A stretch of DNA of 64,000 nt from Candidatus Flexifilum affinis (GCA_016713325.1 JADJPJ010000006.1:186001-250000); one strand, 5' to 3'; positions 1 to 9,503 are shown, counted from the first letter of the stretch. Numbers and translations are program-made. The notes: generated by a model from the sequence alone, not told the origin.

Positions 1-1
1 T

Positions 2-358
2 CCGACTGCTGTACTCGGCGTCTATTTCGTCTGCCGGCGACTGCGTATCGCTCACCTACTGCCCGCGCTCGCCGCCGACGACGCGGGAGACCCTTATGAT
101 TACGATACACGCGTCCTCTATGTGGCTCACTTCGCAGCGCGAAACGCGTCGCTGGAAGACAGCATCGTCGACCAGATGGGGCCTTTCCCAGGCATCACGC
201 CGTCGCGCCCGATGGACGCCGTCATCGTCGGGGATCATCTGTTCGTCGCCGATGGCGGCGAGGGCGAACGACTGAGCGCGGTTCACATCTGGCGGCTCTC
301 CTATCGCGTTGAAATCCTGACGCCCGAACAGCAGCGCCTGAAACGGATTTTCGGTTAA
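2..358 (+). CDS. C-terminal fragment of a beta-propeller-like protein (5' end outside window)
   Basis: The reading frame is open from the first bases of the window to the stop at 356-358, so only about 118 C-terminal residues are present. A GTG at 122 could start a 78-residue protein, but the coding-looking frame continues upstream of it. The segment with VGDHLFVADGG followed by a WRL strand resembles blades of secreted beta-propeller proteins, but I cannot name the family. The next gene starts four bases after the stop, suggesting one operon with the TolB-like gene. Function unknown. Confidence 0.6.
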   Translation, partial: PTAVLGVYFVCRRLRIAHLLPALAADDAGDPYDYDTRVLYVAHFAARNASLEDSIVDQMGPFPGITPSRPMDAVIVGDHLFVADGGEGERLSAVHIWRLSYRVEILTPEQQRLKRIFG

Positions 359-361
359 ACC

Positions 362-1549
362 ATGGCACACCCAATTTCAAAGTCGCTGATCCTCGTGATT
401 CTGTTGGTTCTCGTGGTGCAAGGGGGTGGCAGAGCCGATGGGAAGGAAGCGGTCGTGATCCGGCAGATGTGCCCGGTCACCGGCTTCACGGAAGATCGCA
501 CAGGGTTTTCGGCGAGCGGCGTCATCCTGACGGCATTCGACTGGCGCGCGACGTGGCACTTCGACGTGGAGACGGGCAGGCGGTACCCGATACCCGAGAC
601 GGCCCCATGCGGAAGAAACTGCCGGCTCTCGCCCGACGGTACCATCCTGATCTACTTCAACGACGCGACCAACGCACACAATGTCATGGCCCTCGATGGC
701 AGCAATCGCGCCTTCCTGACGACCAATGCCATCGACGTGCAATGGTGGGACGAAGACACCCTATTCGCCTGGACGCCTGGCGTCAATGCCTTCCTGCTGC
801 GCGATGGTGAGGAAGAGCCATTTGAAGCCGACAACCTGATCTCGGTGCAGCCCGGCGGCCGCTGGGGACTGCGCACCACGTTCGACGGGCAGGTGTTCCA
901 GCGAACCCTGGTCGATCTGACCAGCGATGCTGCCGCCGAAGTCCCCCTGGCAGAGGATTTCCCGTACTTCAACAACTATGCCTGGTCACCCGACCATCAG
1001 TCGCTGGCCTACGTCCAGCCCATCCCTATCTCGGAGGGCGTGTACGCCAGCGAACTGTTCATGGTCGATCTCGAGACTCTTGAACGGCGGCAGTTGACAC
1101 AGCTCGCGATCACCTACGGGATCACGCGAATCAACGGCGTTGCGGTCAATGACCTGGCCTGGTCGCCAGACAGCACACGCCTCGCCTTCTGGGTGCTGCC
1201 GCTTGACGCCGACGGCGCTCCTGCTGAAGAGGCCGCAGAGGTTGTGCCCGGTGTAGTCCCGTCCGATCCGGGCGCAACCGGTGCAGTACTGCATATCCTG
1301 GATCTGGCAGACGAGTCGCTGACCGTGTATTGTGGCTACTCCTCTGCGACACACACGCCAAATCCTCCGCATCTGGTCTGGTCGCCGGATGGCGATGCCA
1401 TCGCCTTCGCGGCGGACCTCGTCGATGACGGCCATGGGGCCTTTCTCGTTGCGCTGTCAATCGAGACCGGCGTCTATCACATCCTGAGCGAGGGTTTATA
1501 CGCTGCCTACGGCATCCCTGACGTTTACCTGTGGGGCCGCAAGCGGTGA
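362..1549 (+). CDS. Secreted TolB-like WD40/PD40 beta-propeller protein
   Basis: The 395-residue product begins with a signal peptide (hydrophobic LILVILLVLVV at about residues 9-19). Blade motifs of the PD40/TolB type recur: WSPDHQSLAYV, AWSPDSTRLAFW and VWSPDGDAIAFA, each a Trp-Ser-Pro-Asp turn followed by a strand. Such propellers act as periplasmic or extracellular protein-binding scaffolds, and no catalytic domain is visible. It sits three bases after the upstream propeller fragment and overlaps the next gene by four bases (GTGA), so the three are probably co-transcribed. The exact role is unknown. Confidence 0.75.
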   Translation: MAHPISKSLILVILLVLVVQGGGRADGKEAVVIRQMCPVTGFTEDRTGFSASGVILTAFDWRATWHFDVETGRRYPIPETAPCGRNCRLSPDGTILIYFNDATNAHNVMALDGSNRAFLTTNAIDVQWWDEDTLFAWTPGVNAFLLRDGEEEPFEADNLISVQPGGRWGLRTTFDGQVFQRTLVDLTSDAAAEVPLAEDFPYFNNYAWSPDHQSLAYVQPIPISEGVYASELFMVDLETLERRQLTQLAITYGITRINGVAVNDLAWSPDSTRLAFWVLPLDADGAPAEEAAEVVPGVVPSDPGATGAVLHILDLADESLTVYCGYSSATHTPNPPHLVWSPDGDAIAFAADLVDDGHGAFLVALSIETGVYHILSEGLYAAYGIPDVYLWGRKR

Positions 1550-2503
1550 ACGTTCTCACGCCGTTCAGCCTGCGGTTCTGGCGGGCGCTTCAGCATCCGC
1601 CGGTCTACCATTCGCTGTTTCGGCGCATCGCTCAGCAATATTTCGCGCAAAGACCCTGGACGCCCTTCTGGAGCGCGTGGCCAGAGAAGCTGGTCACCAC
1701 GCTTCAACTGGCTCTTATGATCGCTGTGCTGACCGCGCTCCTCACCATCCCACAGCTTCTGACGTTCGTCATCTTCATCCTGCCGGTGTTCGGCACGCTG
1801 CTGTACATCGTGCTGCGCGGGACAATCAGCGGGTTGCAGCAGTGCCTGCGCGTGAGCACACTGATCGCCCGCGCGCGTTCGCAAGGGATGTTCGATCTGC
1901 TGTCCCTTGCCCCGCTTGGCGCTTTCGGCGTCACCTGGACGCTCTGCACTGGCAGTCTGTACTATGGTACTCAGGCTGGCGGCAGCAGTCAGGGCCAGCG
2001 GGTGTGGATTTCCCGTCTGCTCTTTCTGGCCATCATCCTGCTCATCAACCTGATGACCACCTCCAGCTATCGTTTGAGTCCAGTCAGTCCGTCAGCAACG
2101 CTGTTCGTCAGCCTGATTTCCGTGGTCCTGGTTGGCTTCTGCTTCTTCCTCGACGACATGCTTCTCCAGCGTGACGGGCATCCTAATCGGTCTGATCGTG
2201 CCGATGTTCACGGCCAGTCCGCACGTCACGAGGGCGGCCGCAGGTGCGGTATTCATTTTGCTCCAGTTCGCCGCGTATCTGCTGGTCTGGATCATCGACT
2301 TCCTGCTGCTGCCAGAGCTTCTGTTCGCCGTCTACGCCCCTTCCTTGCTGACACTTGTCATCCTGCGACTGGCGCAGGTCGGGATTCTGTTCGGTCTTCG
2401 CGACCTTTTGGCGCGTGGACTCTGGCTCCTCTTCAAGCGGCTGATGGACGGACAGGTGGTGGATACGCTCGTCCTGATGCGAGGTGCGCCCGGAGCGTTG
2501 TGA
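1546..2503 (+). pseudogene. Multi-pass membrane protein, interrupted by a +1 frameshift
   Basis: A GTG at 1546 overlaps the stop of the TolB-like gene. The first frame encodes several hydrophobic segments (for example LALMIAVLTALLTI and LLFLAIILLINLM) up to about 2165, then turns into Arg/Ala-rich shadow sequence. The adjacent frame carries on with further membrane segments (ILIGLIVPMF, FILLQFAAYLLVWIIDFLL) to the stop at 2503. Removing one C of the CC pair near 2166-2167 joins them smoothly. It is either a recent pseudogene or a sequencing error. About six membrane helices and no recognisable family. Confidence 0.6.
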
Positions 2504-2556
2504 GCCTTTCCCCGAGACTCGCCGGACGCTCATGCCGGGACCGGCAAATAATGAGG

Positions 2557-2576
2557 TACAATTCAGCAAAATTGTA
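2557..2576. promoter_or_regulatory. Perfect inverted repeat TACAATT-N6-AATTGTA upstream of lipA
   Basis: Seven-base arms match perfectly. The left arm contains a -10-like TACAAT but no clear -35 lies 16-18 bases upstream. It lies 58 bases before the chosen lipA start. It may be an operator or promoter palindrome. A similar palindrome lies at 51857-51879. Confidence 0.35.
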
Positions 2577-2633
2577 ATGCTCACCCGGAAGGTTGCGGCC
2601 TTCCATGATGTCTGCGAGGAGACGTTTTTCGTC

Positions 2634-3611
2634 ATGACAACGGTCATCAACCCGGATGCAATTCCGGTCGATCCTGCCGAATGGAAACCCGATCCTGAGC
2701 ACCCACGCCGCCGGCCGCCGTGGATCAAGGTGCGCGCGCCATCCGGCGAAACCTATGAGCGCGTCTATGGGCTGATGCGCCAGGCGAGCCTGCACACTGT
2801 CTGCGAAGAAGCGCAGTGCCCGAACCTTGGCGAGTGCTGGGGCCGCGGAACGGCGACGTTCCTGATGATGGGCGATACCTGCACCCGTTCGTGCGGGTTC
2901 TGCGATATCAAGACCGGCCGGCCCAGTCCGCTCGATTGGGAAGAACCGAACCGGGTCGCCGAGTCGGTCCGCGCCCTCAACCTGCGTCATGTCGTCATCA
3001 CCAGCGTCAACCGCGACGAACGGGCCGATGGCGGCGCGCCGATCTTCGCCATGGTCATCAAGCGCATCCGCCAGCTTCAGCCGGGGTGCAGCATCGAAGT
3101 TCTGATTCCCGACTTCAAGGGCAAGGAGTCCGCGCACAAGATCGTCATGGACGCCCAACCAGAGATCCTCAACCACAATGTCGAGACGGTGCGGCGACTG
3201 TTCCGCCAGGTCCAGCCGCAGGACCACTACGAGTGGGCCATGGCGACGCTGACCAATGCGAAAAAGATGCAGCCCCTGGTGCTCACCAAGAGTGGCATCA
3301 TGGTCGGCCTGGGCGAGACATTCGACGAGGTGGTCGAGGTCATGCGCGATCTGGCTAACTGCGGCGTCGACATCCTCACTTTGGGTCAGTACCTCCAGCC
3401 CAGCAAAAAACATCTTGCCGTCGAACGCTTCTATCTGCCGGAAGAGTTCGACCGGCTCAAGGCGATTGGCCTGGAACTGGGCTTCAAATGGGTGGAAAGT
3501 GGTCCGCTGGTGCGCAGCAGCTATCGCGCTGACCAGCAGGTGCGCGAACTCTCCAAGCTCAATTTCATTCACATGCGTTCGGAAGTGCCGGCAGACGCTC
3601 CTTCCGAATAG
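2634..3611 (+). CDS. lipA: Lipoyl synthase LipA (radical SAM)
   Basis: LipA inserts two sulfur atoms into protein-bound octanoyl groups to make the lipoyl cofactor of 2-oxoacid dehydrogenases and the glycine cleavage system. The 325-residue protein has both iron-sulfur cluster motifs: the auxiliary-cluster cysteines in [12 protein letters not shown] and the radical-SAM cluster CTRSCGFC. Other family signatures are TFLMMGD and the C-terminal VRSSYRA with its conserved Arg-Ser-Ser-Tyr. The frame is open 50 codons further upstream, but the ATG at 2634 gives the normal family length and has GAGGAG about 13 bases before it. A strong terminator follows at 3641. Confidence 0.95.
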   Translation: MTTVINPDAIPVDPAEWKPDPEHPRRRPPWIKVRAPSGETYERVYGLMRQASLHTVCEEAQCPNLGECWGRGTATFLMMGDTCTRSCGFCDIKTGRPSPLDWEEPNRVAESVRALNLRHVVITSVNRDERADGGAPIFAMVIKRIRQLQPGCSIEVLIPDFKGKESAHKIVMDAQPEILNHNVETVRRLFRQVQPQDHYEWAMATLTNAKKMQPLVLTKSGIMVGLGETFDEVVEVMRDLANCGVDILTLGQYLQPSKKHLAVERFYLPEEFDRLKAIGLELGFKWVESGPLVRSSYRADQQVRELSKLNFIHMRSEVPADAPSE

Positions 3612-3640
3612 CTGAATCAGAAACATTCATCAGAAAATGC

Positions 3641-3668
3641 AAAACGGACGCCGCACGGCGTCCGTTTT
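3641..3668 (+). terminator. Rho-independent terminator after lipA
   Basis: Perfect 13-base arms AAAACGGACGCCG and CGGCGTCCGTTTT enclose a 2-base loop. The flanking A and T runs mean it could work in both directions. Confidence 0.85.
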
Positions 3669-3773
3669 GTTGCGCTTAATCAACGATCTCGATTGCTGAA
3701 CTACGAGTGTGATCTCTGAGGCGCAGCATCCTCAGATCTCACTTCTCGGTTCTCATCCCTTTTCCCTGGTCAC

Positions 3774-4946
3774 TTACGACTCGATGATCTTGTCATCGAT
3801 GAGCTGCTGCTGGACCTTCTGGCCGCGCGGGTCGAAGGCGAAGTTCTGGCCGTGAAGCTGGAATTCCATGTCGTACATCGCCCGTCCTGCACGGTTCTTC
3901 TCGATGGTGAAAACCACCCAGTCGCGGAACTGCTTCGCCGTGTACGGGTTGAAGGCGACGTGGTCCTTTGAGAGGATCTGGTACTTGTTGTTCATGATGA
4001 TCGCGATGTCGGACTCGTAGTCGAGCGCGCTGCTGCCCCGCAGGTGGAACAGATGGATGCGCTTGCTCTTCAGGCCTTCGCGATCGGCCGCGACAATCGA
4101 CCAGACGGGAATATCCAGCGTCATGGCGATGTCTTTCAGGCCTTCGACGATGATCGTCACTTTATCATTTTCATCGCGCGGCCGTTCGGGGTGGACGGCG
4201 ATCTTCTGGAGGTAGTCGATGAACAGGACCACATTGCCACCTGTGGCATCACACAGACGCGCCGTCATCTCCTTGATGGCACGCAGCGTCGTCACCGCCG
4301 GGCTGGCCTTGACCAGGATCATCCGGTCGGCATAGCGCTGAATACGTGCCAGGCTGGGCGCGGTCCGTGGATCTTCGCGAAGAATCGCCTGCAAGGAGCC
4401 TGCCCCACCGTCGCGGCCCATGAACTCCTTGGCGCGAGAAGTGACAATGATCTGGTACAGGTCGCGCAGCTTGACGCCCCGGCTGAGGTCGATCTCCGGC
4501 GGGCTGACGCTTTCCAGGCACAGCAAGCGGTGCATCAGATGCGTCTCGGTATGTTCGTAGGAGAGGTAAAACACGTAATGATCGGGCCGCAGCGCGATGT
4601 TGCGTGCGATCTGCAGCGTTGCGATGGTCTTGCCGATGCCCTGCGCTCCGCCGAGCAGTACGAGCTCGGTCTTGCGCAGCCCACCGCCAATGAACCCGTC
4701 CAGCGGGTCAAAACCGGTTGGCAGTGGGACATAATCGACCAGGTCGCCCTGCACCAGGCGTTCATTGGCCTCATTCAGGACCTGGGTCAGCGTTCGTGGG
4801 AGGTGGGCGGAGCCCGAACGACCATTAGCTGGGCTCTGTCGCTGCGCCTGCTCACGGCGCACCGACGGTATCCGGCTCCCAGCGCTTTCTACGTCATCAG
4901 AATGTAGGGGATCAGGAATATCGTCTGAGAAACGTCGTGTGCTCAT
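3774..4946 (-). CDS. DnaB-like helicase domain protein lacking the DnaB N-terminal domain
   Basis: The 390-residue product has a Ser/Arg-rich, probably disordered first 60 residues and then a RecA-fold core of the DnaB type. Visible motifs are Walker A GGAQGIGKT, an H1a-like SYEHTE, H2 VVLFIDYLQKI, an H3-like LRGSSALDYESD and H4 IEKNRAGR. The DnaB N-terminal domain, which binds primase and supports hexamer assembly, is missing, and the true replicative DnaB is at 54303. It may be a regulatory or repair ATPase or a phage/plasmid-derived helicase. The start chosen (ATG at 4944-4946) begins MSTRRF; an in-frame ATG at 5054 would add 36 residues. It is divergent from the broken sigma factor gene. 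Confidence 0.75.
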   Translation of the reverse strand: MSTRRFSDDIPDPLHSDDVESAGSRIPSVRREQAQRQSPANGRSGSAHLPRTLTQVLNEANERLVQGDLVDYVPLPTGFDPLDGFIGGGLRKTELVLLGGAQGIGKTIATLQIARNIALRPDHYVFYLSYEHTETHLMHRLLCLESVSPPEIDLSRGVKLRDLYQIIVTSRAKEFMGRDGGAGSLQAILREDPRTAPSLARIQRYADRMILVKASPAVTTLRAIKEMTARLCDATGGNVVLFIDYLQKIAVHPERPRDENDKVTIIVEGLKDIAMTLDIPVWSIVAADREGLKSKRIHLFHLRGSSALDYESDIAIIMNNKYQILSKDHVAFNPYTAKQFRDWVVFTIEKNRAGRAMYDMEFQLHGQNFAFDPRGQKVQQQLIDDKIIES

Positions 4947-5103
4947 GTATGTGACCGCGTGCCTGCAAGCTATGTTTGTTCCATCATATAGTTTTGCAGC
5001 GATTAACGCAACGATGTTGCGAACAATTTTCTTGAATGAGAAAAGCGCGGCCATTCAGGGAAAGTGAGCGAGGAATTTCTCAAGGCGAGGTTATGCAACG
5101 TAA

Positions 5104-5133
5104 TTCACAAAGACATATGAAGTGTGTTAAAAT
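5104..5133 (+). promoter_or_regulatory. Possible promoter of the second sigma-70 gene
   Basis: TTCACA (5104-5109), an 18-base spacer and TAAAAT (5128-5133) lie about 105 bases upstream of the sigma start. The match is moderate. Confidence 0.35.
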
Positions 5134-5237
5134 GAGGCAGTTTGGTCAATTGAGGTTATCGGGTTTGTACGCCCCTGGTACAGACAATCAAGTATTTCGC
5201 CGTTCCTACCCCTTTAGGAGGCAGAGAATACGCCGTG

Positions 5238-6408
5238 ATGCAAGAACTGTTGCACAAAGCTGACCAACGCGGCTATGTCACGTTCGAGGATGTTCTGGAG
5301 GTAATGGACGAAGACGGAGACGACTCCACAGCAATCGAAGCCTTACTCTATGAACTAGACGAACTGGGCATTGAACTCCGCCACGACAACGATACCGTCG
5401 ACGCTTTGCTCCTCCCGGAAGAGAGCGAGACTGAATTTGAGCCGGAAGAAATCCTGCCAGACCCCACAATCGGTGACATCAATGCCGTATCCGCCGACGA
5501 CCCCGTCGGGCTGTATTTCCGGCAGATGGCACAGGAACCCCTGCTTTCGGCACAAGATGAAATCGATCTCGCCAAGCGCATAGAAAACGGCAAGCACTGC
5601 CGGTTCACCCTCGACACGATAGGCCCCCGCGAACTCTGTAACGAAACCTGGTTGACCCATCTGGAGCGCACCGTGCGCGACGGGCAGGCCGCGCGTGAGC
5701 ATCTTGGACGCGCCAACACCCGTCTGGTGGTCAGCATTGCCAAGCGTTACATGGGACAGGGCCTTCCGTTCCCGGATCTGATCCAGGAAGGCAACGTCGG
5801 GTTGATGCGCGCGGTCGACAAATACGACTACCGCCGGGGCAACCGCTTTCAGCACGTATGCGACATGGTGGATCCGCCAGGCGATCACGCGCGCGCTGGC
5901 CCAGAAAACCCGCACCATTCGCATTCCTCTGCATATGACGGAGCGCATCCGCCAGATGTACCGCACCGCCCAGTCGCTCGAGCAGTCGCTCGGACGGCGC
6001 CCTTCCCCGGAGGAAATCGCCTTCGAGATGGATGTGCCCGCCGATTCGATCCGCTCGATGATGGATGCCAGCCAGCACGCGATCGCTCTGGAGCGCCCGG
6101 TGGGCGACGATGGCGACAGCGAATTTGGCGACTTCATCGAAGACCAGGACTCGCCGAGCCCGGTTGAGGCGGCCACCCAGCATCTGCTGCAAGAGACGAT
6201 TGAAGAGGTATTGAACGAACTGACCCCGCGTCAGAGCCACATCCTACGCCTGCGTTTCGGTCTGGGCGGCGGAGAGCCGCACACGCTGGAAGAGATCGCC
6301 AATAAGTTCGGGCTGAGCCGCGAACGGATCCGCCAGCTGGAGAAAGAAGCGCTGCGGCGTCTGCGCCATCCCCGTCTGGCCCACAACCTGCGTGATTATC
6401 TGGGCTAA
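5238..6408 (+). pseudogene. Second primary-type sigma-70 factor, frameshifted in region 2
   Basis: The first frame runs through region 1.2 ([10 protein letters not shown]), then the region 2 core ([32 protein letters not shown]) to the RGNRF just before the -10 recognition helix. At 5847-5850 (CTTTC) one extra T moves the frame. The adjacent frame then gives the expected [12 protein letters not shown], region 3 and a full region 4 (LTPRQSHILRLRFGL, LSRERIRQLEKEALRRLRHP) to the stop at 6408. An intact product would be about 389 residues. AGGAGG at 5216-5221 precedes GTG 5235/ATG 5238. The housekeeping RpoD is at 33467, so loss would be tolerable, but a consensus error is equally possible. Confidence 0.8.
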
Positions 6409-6455
6409 ACGCGCGGTGAGACGAGGTGTGAGACAACTGAATAGCACTTATCGAG

Positions 6456-6478
6456 AGCCGGGTGAACAGCCCGGTTTT
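6456..6478 (+). terminator. Terminator after the second sigma-70 gene
   Basis: CCGGG (6458-6462) and CCCGG (6470-6474) pair around a 7-base loop and are followed by TTTT. Confidence 0.6.
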
Positions 6479-6593
6479 CATTTGGCCCACCAGTCCACCC
6501 GGTACTCACCCCGATTCGAAGTTCCCATGCCGCGCTACAGGTTATGCCCTTCGTGTCGACGGCGACCAGGGCGTCACGCTAAGGGGACCATGC

Positions 6594-9503
6594 CTATGTT
6601 GACACGATCCGAAATCCCCTGTCATTCAGTCGATAGTTCGGAAAGTACCGGACACGATAGGTCGTAGTAGCAAAGGAAGCACGGTAGCCCCACGATCCCC
6701 CACGGAGGCAGCGCGCATCGCCACGGGCATCCACCGCGCTCGTTTCCAGATCGGTCGCCTTGTTCGCGCACCATTCCAGGACGTTGCCAGTCACATCCAG
6801 GACCCCGTAGGGTGATGCGCCGCTGGGGAACAAGCCCACCGGGCTGGTCTGGCGGAGTCCCGTCTCATCCGTGTTGCCCCTTGTTGCGTCGAACTCGCCT
6901 GTATAGGCATAGTTCCTCCCATCCGTCCCACGCGCCGCCTTTTCCCACTGCTTTTCGGTCGGCAAGGTGATGTTCAGTCCGATTTTGGCGCTCAGCCAGC
7001 GGCAAAAGGCAACTGCCTGGTACCAGGAGACATTTTCGCGGGGGTAATTGGCGAATGGGAAACCCTGCTCGCTGAATTCGCGAACTCTGCGCACGCCACC
7101 GTAGGCACTTTCCTCTTCCGGCATGCCCTCCCACCAGCGGGCGTCATCGCGGTCGGTCGCATCGAGGAAGGCCTGGAACTGGTCAAACGTGATTGGATAA
7201 CGGCTGATGCTGAAGGGTGCAAGCGGCAGGTGCTGTTCGTCCTGGAAAATCCAGGCGCCGTCATCGGGGATTGTCACCCAGTCGATGTCGGGAAGTCCGT
7301 CCGGTCGCAGCCCGACACCCGGTCGCGGATCACCCAGAAGACTCAGAGTCCGACCCGCGGCCGCGCGCTCGATCACGGGCAGCGCCCCGGCTTCGAGCAG
7401 CGCCGCCAGGCCAATGCGGGTGTCTTCCAGCGCCTTCGTGCCGTACCGATCCCGTTCGAGATTGTCCAGCCCCACCAGCAGAAGCATCTCCCCCGCCAGA
7501 GCATACAGTCGCCAATCGGAGTCACCCGCACGCGGGGAAGCATCTTCCAGCATGCGGCTCACCGCATCGATGGGCGTATCGACATTGCGCCCATTGAACA
7601 CCAGATTGCCCGTCGCCAGCAGCAGAGTCTCGCGCCAGGCGCCTCCGCGCCGCGCCAGGTCAGCCGCCGTTCGCGAGAATCGGTTGACCGAAATGTGGCA
7701 GCCGGCCAGGAACTCCTGGAAGGTGCGGTGCGGAAAGGTGTAGATGCGACCTCCGTAGCGATCGAAACCGCGCCCAACCAGTAGGCCGGCGCGCTTCTCG
7801 ACATATTCGCAGAAGGCCTGCCCCTTGGCGGCATCGTTGCCGAGAAATCGCCGAGCGATCATCTCGACGGCGTGCTGGGCGATGTCGGCGGTTCCTTCAC
7901 GTTCTGCCTGCTGATCGTGAGCATCGAAGGCGACCTCCCACACCAGACGCAGCAAATCATCCTCGCGAATGCCAAGCAGGTCAATCAGCGCACGAGCGTC
8001 GTGCGGGCGCCAACGCAGCAGCAGCAGCTCGACACATTGGTTATACAGGCGTGCCGTCTCGCGGGGCAGCGTGCCGAGATGGTTGTGGACGAGCGCCATC
8101 ACGGTCAGCAGCATCGGATTCGACGCCAATTCGGATAGGGCCAGCTGCGCAATGGCGACGCGAAGATCCGACACGCGCTGCACCGCGGTGTCGGCGTGGA
8201 TGGATCCCAATGCTACCAGGGCGCTGTACCAGGTCCCGATGAAGGCGGCGATCTGCCCATTCGTCAGTGGCGCAATCGTGTGCGACACGAATCCCGGAAT
8301 ACGATACTGCGGGTCGGCATAGCTGAGAACGCGGCAGGTAATGATGAAGCGCGTGCCCAGGGCGCTGGACGATGCCAGCATGTCGATCGCCTCGCGCATG
8401 GTCCCACGGCGCTCCTGTGGGACTTCGTCCAGGCCATCGAGGAGGAATATCAGCCTGCCGTGCTCAAGGAGCGATCGCAGCGCCGACGCGCTGTCCGGCG
8501 CTTGCAGGCCAACGACCTGCGTGACGACATATTCCCACAGAGTGTTTACCGTCGGAGGGCGACTCACATCGACGCTCTGGGCAAAGTCGCGAAGGGTCAC
8601 CAGCAGCGGCGTCACGATCCCATGCGCCCACCCCTGATCCTCAAGACGTGCAGCCCAATCCGCGTCCGGATTGAGCTGCGCGCCAGTCATGGCCAGCGTC
8701 AGGAAGTTGACGAAGGTGCTCTTGCCACTACCAGGATCGCCCAGCAGAACCAACCGGTCGATGCCGTTCGCGGCTTCCATCGCAGTCAGTGCGCTCAGAT
8801 CGCGCTCTGCGTCCGGCGCGCCTTCGTGCCCCAGCACTCCGGACAGGATTGTGCCGTCGTCGTCGCGGCGAACAAGCTGCTGAAGATGAAGGGGAACATA
8901 CACCTGATCGACGGTGACGGCGCGACCGCCATAACTGGGATCGTTGGTGCGCGGATCGAGCGCGCGCAGCAGACCACTTTGCAGGCTGGCATGATGCAAA
9001 GCGCGAAGATAGGGCGTCAGGGTCGCCGCATTCGCCCCGGCAGCATAGCCCGCCAGCGCCGCAATCACCTGCGCCTTGAGGTCGTCCGGCGTGGTAAAGA
9101 AGCCGACCACCTCCTGCTTCAGTCTGGTTTTGAACGCGCCTAATGCCTCCTGATCGTCCTTTTCCTTCTCCGACTCCGGCCACGGGTGAGAATCGGCCAT
9201 GATGAAGCGCAGTCGAGGGATACCGCGCTCGGTCGCCCAGTCATACTCCAGCTCGGTGATGCTTTTGTCGCCATATCCATGCGGGCGCCATCCATAACGG
9301 TAGGCGTAGATGCCCAGATAGATCTCGGCATCGTCGATCTTGCGCCGGCAGAGCTGAACGGCGTTCTCGTCCCCTACCGCCCAGTGTTCCATGCCGCTGG
9401 GGAAAAGCCCGAGCATGAGAATGGCCTCGCTGACGGCGCGACGATACTCTGGCAGATCGAGGCTGGTGCTGCTGATGAAGACGTCGATACGCTGCTTGGT
9501 CAT
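6594..9503 (-). CDS. DUF4062-NACHT-FGE protein (NLR-like STAND ATPase)
   Basis: This 969-residue single-gene protein has three parts. Residues about 1-90 are a DUF4062 domain (VFISSTSLDL near the N-terminus, a TIR-like alpha/beta fold family). Residues about 245-420 are a NACHT NTPase with Walker A GDPGSGKST (255-263) and Walker B LIFLLDGLDEVP (351-362), followed by a helical region. The last 215 residues are a formylglycine-generating-enzyme/C-type-lectin-like domain with ITLPTEKQWEKAA, VLDVTGNVLEW and GGSW near the end, closing with GFRIV. N-terminal effector, NACHT switch and C-terminal sensor is the layout of NLR-like STAND proteins, some of which act in phage defence or signalling. The role here is inferred. 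The ATG at 9503 is preferred over 9533 because GGGGAAAGG lies just upstream. It is flanked by unrelated housekeeping-type genes. Confidence 0.85.
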   Translation of the reverse strand: MTKQRIDVFISSTSLDLPEYRRAVSEAILMLGLFPSGMEHWAVGDENAVQLCRRKIDDAEIYLGIYAYRYGWRPHGYGDKSITELEYDWATERGIPRLRFIMADSHPWPESEKEKDDQEALGAFKTRLKQEVVGFFTTPDDLKAQVIAALAGYAAGANAATLTPYLRALHHASLQSGLLRALDPRTNDPSYGGRAVTVDQVYVPLHLQQLVRRDDDGTILSGVLGHEGAPDAERDLSALTAMEAANGIDRLVLLGDPGSGKSTFVNFLTLAMTGAQLNPDADWAARLEDQGWAHGIVTPLLVTLRDFAQSVDVSRPPTVNTLWEYVVTQVVGLQAPDSASALRSLLEHGRLIFLLDGLDEVPQERRGTMREAIDMLASSSALGTRFIITCRVLSYADPQYRIPGFVSHTIAPLTNGQIAAFIGTWYSALVALGSIHADTAVQRVSDLRVAIAQLALSELASNPMLLTVMALVHNHLGTLPRETARLYNQCVELLLLRWRPHDARALIDLLGIREDDLLRLVWEVAFDAHDQQAEREGTADIAQHAVEMIARRFLGNDAAKGQAFCEYVEKRAGLLVGRGFDRYGGRIYTFPHRTFQEFLAGCHISVNRFSRTAADLARRGGAWRETLLLATGNLVFNGRNVDTPIDAVSRMLEDASPRAGDSDWRLYALAGEMLLLVGLDNLERDRYGTKALEDTRIGLAALLEAGALPVIERAAAGRTLSLLGDPRPGVGLRPDGLPDIDWVTIPDDGAWIFQDEQHLPLAPFSISRYPITFDQFQAFLDATDRDDARWWEGMPEEESAYGGVRRVREFSEQGFPFANYPRENVSWYQAVAFCRWLSAKIGLNITLPTEKQWEKAARGTDGRNYAYTGEFDATRGNTDETGLRQTSPVGLFPSGASPYGVLDVTGNVLEWCANKATDLETSAVDARGDARCLRGGSWGYRASFATTTYRVRYFPNYRLNDRGFRIVST

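Noticed and set aside
5840..5860. Programmed +1 frameshift in the second sigma factor
   Set aside because: The site CTTTC has no slow codon, stop codon or stimulatory structure that I can see. A one-base indel is simpler.
6400..6593. Template repeat or reverse transcriptase of a diversity-generating retroelement next to the FGE domain
   Set aside because: No second copy of the C-terminal segment and no YxDD-type reverse transcriptase was found nearby.
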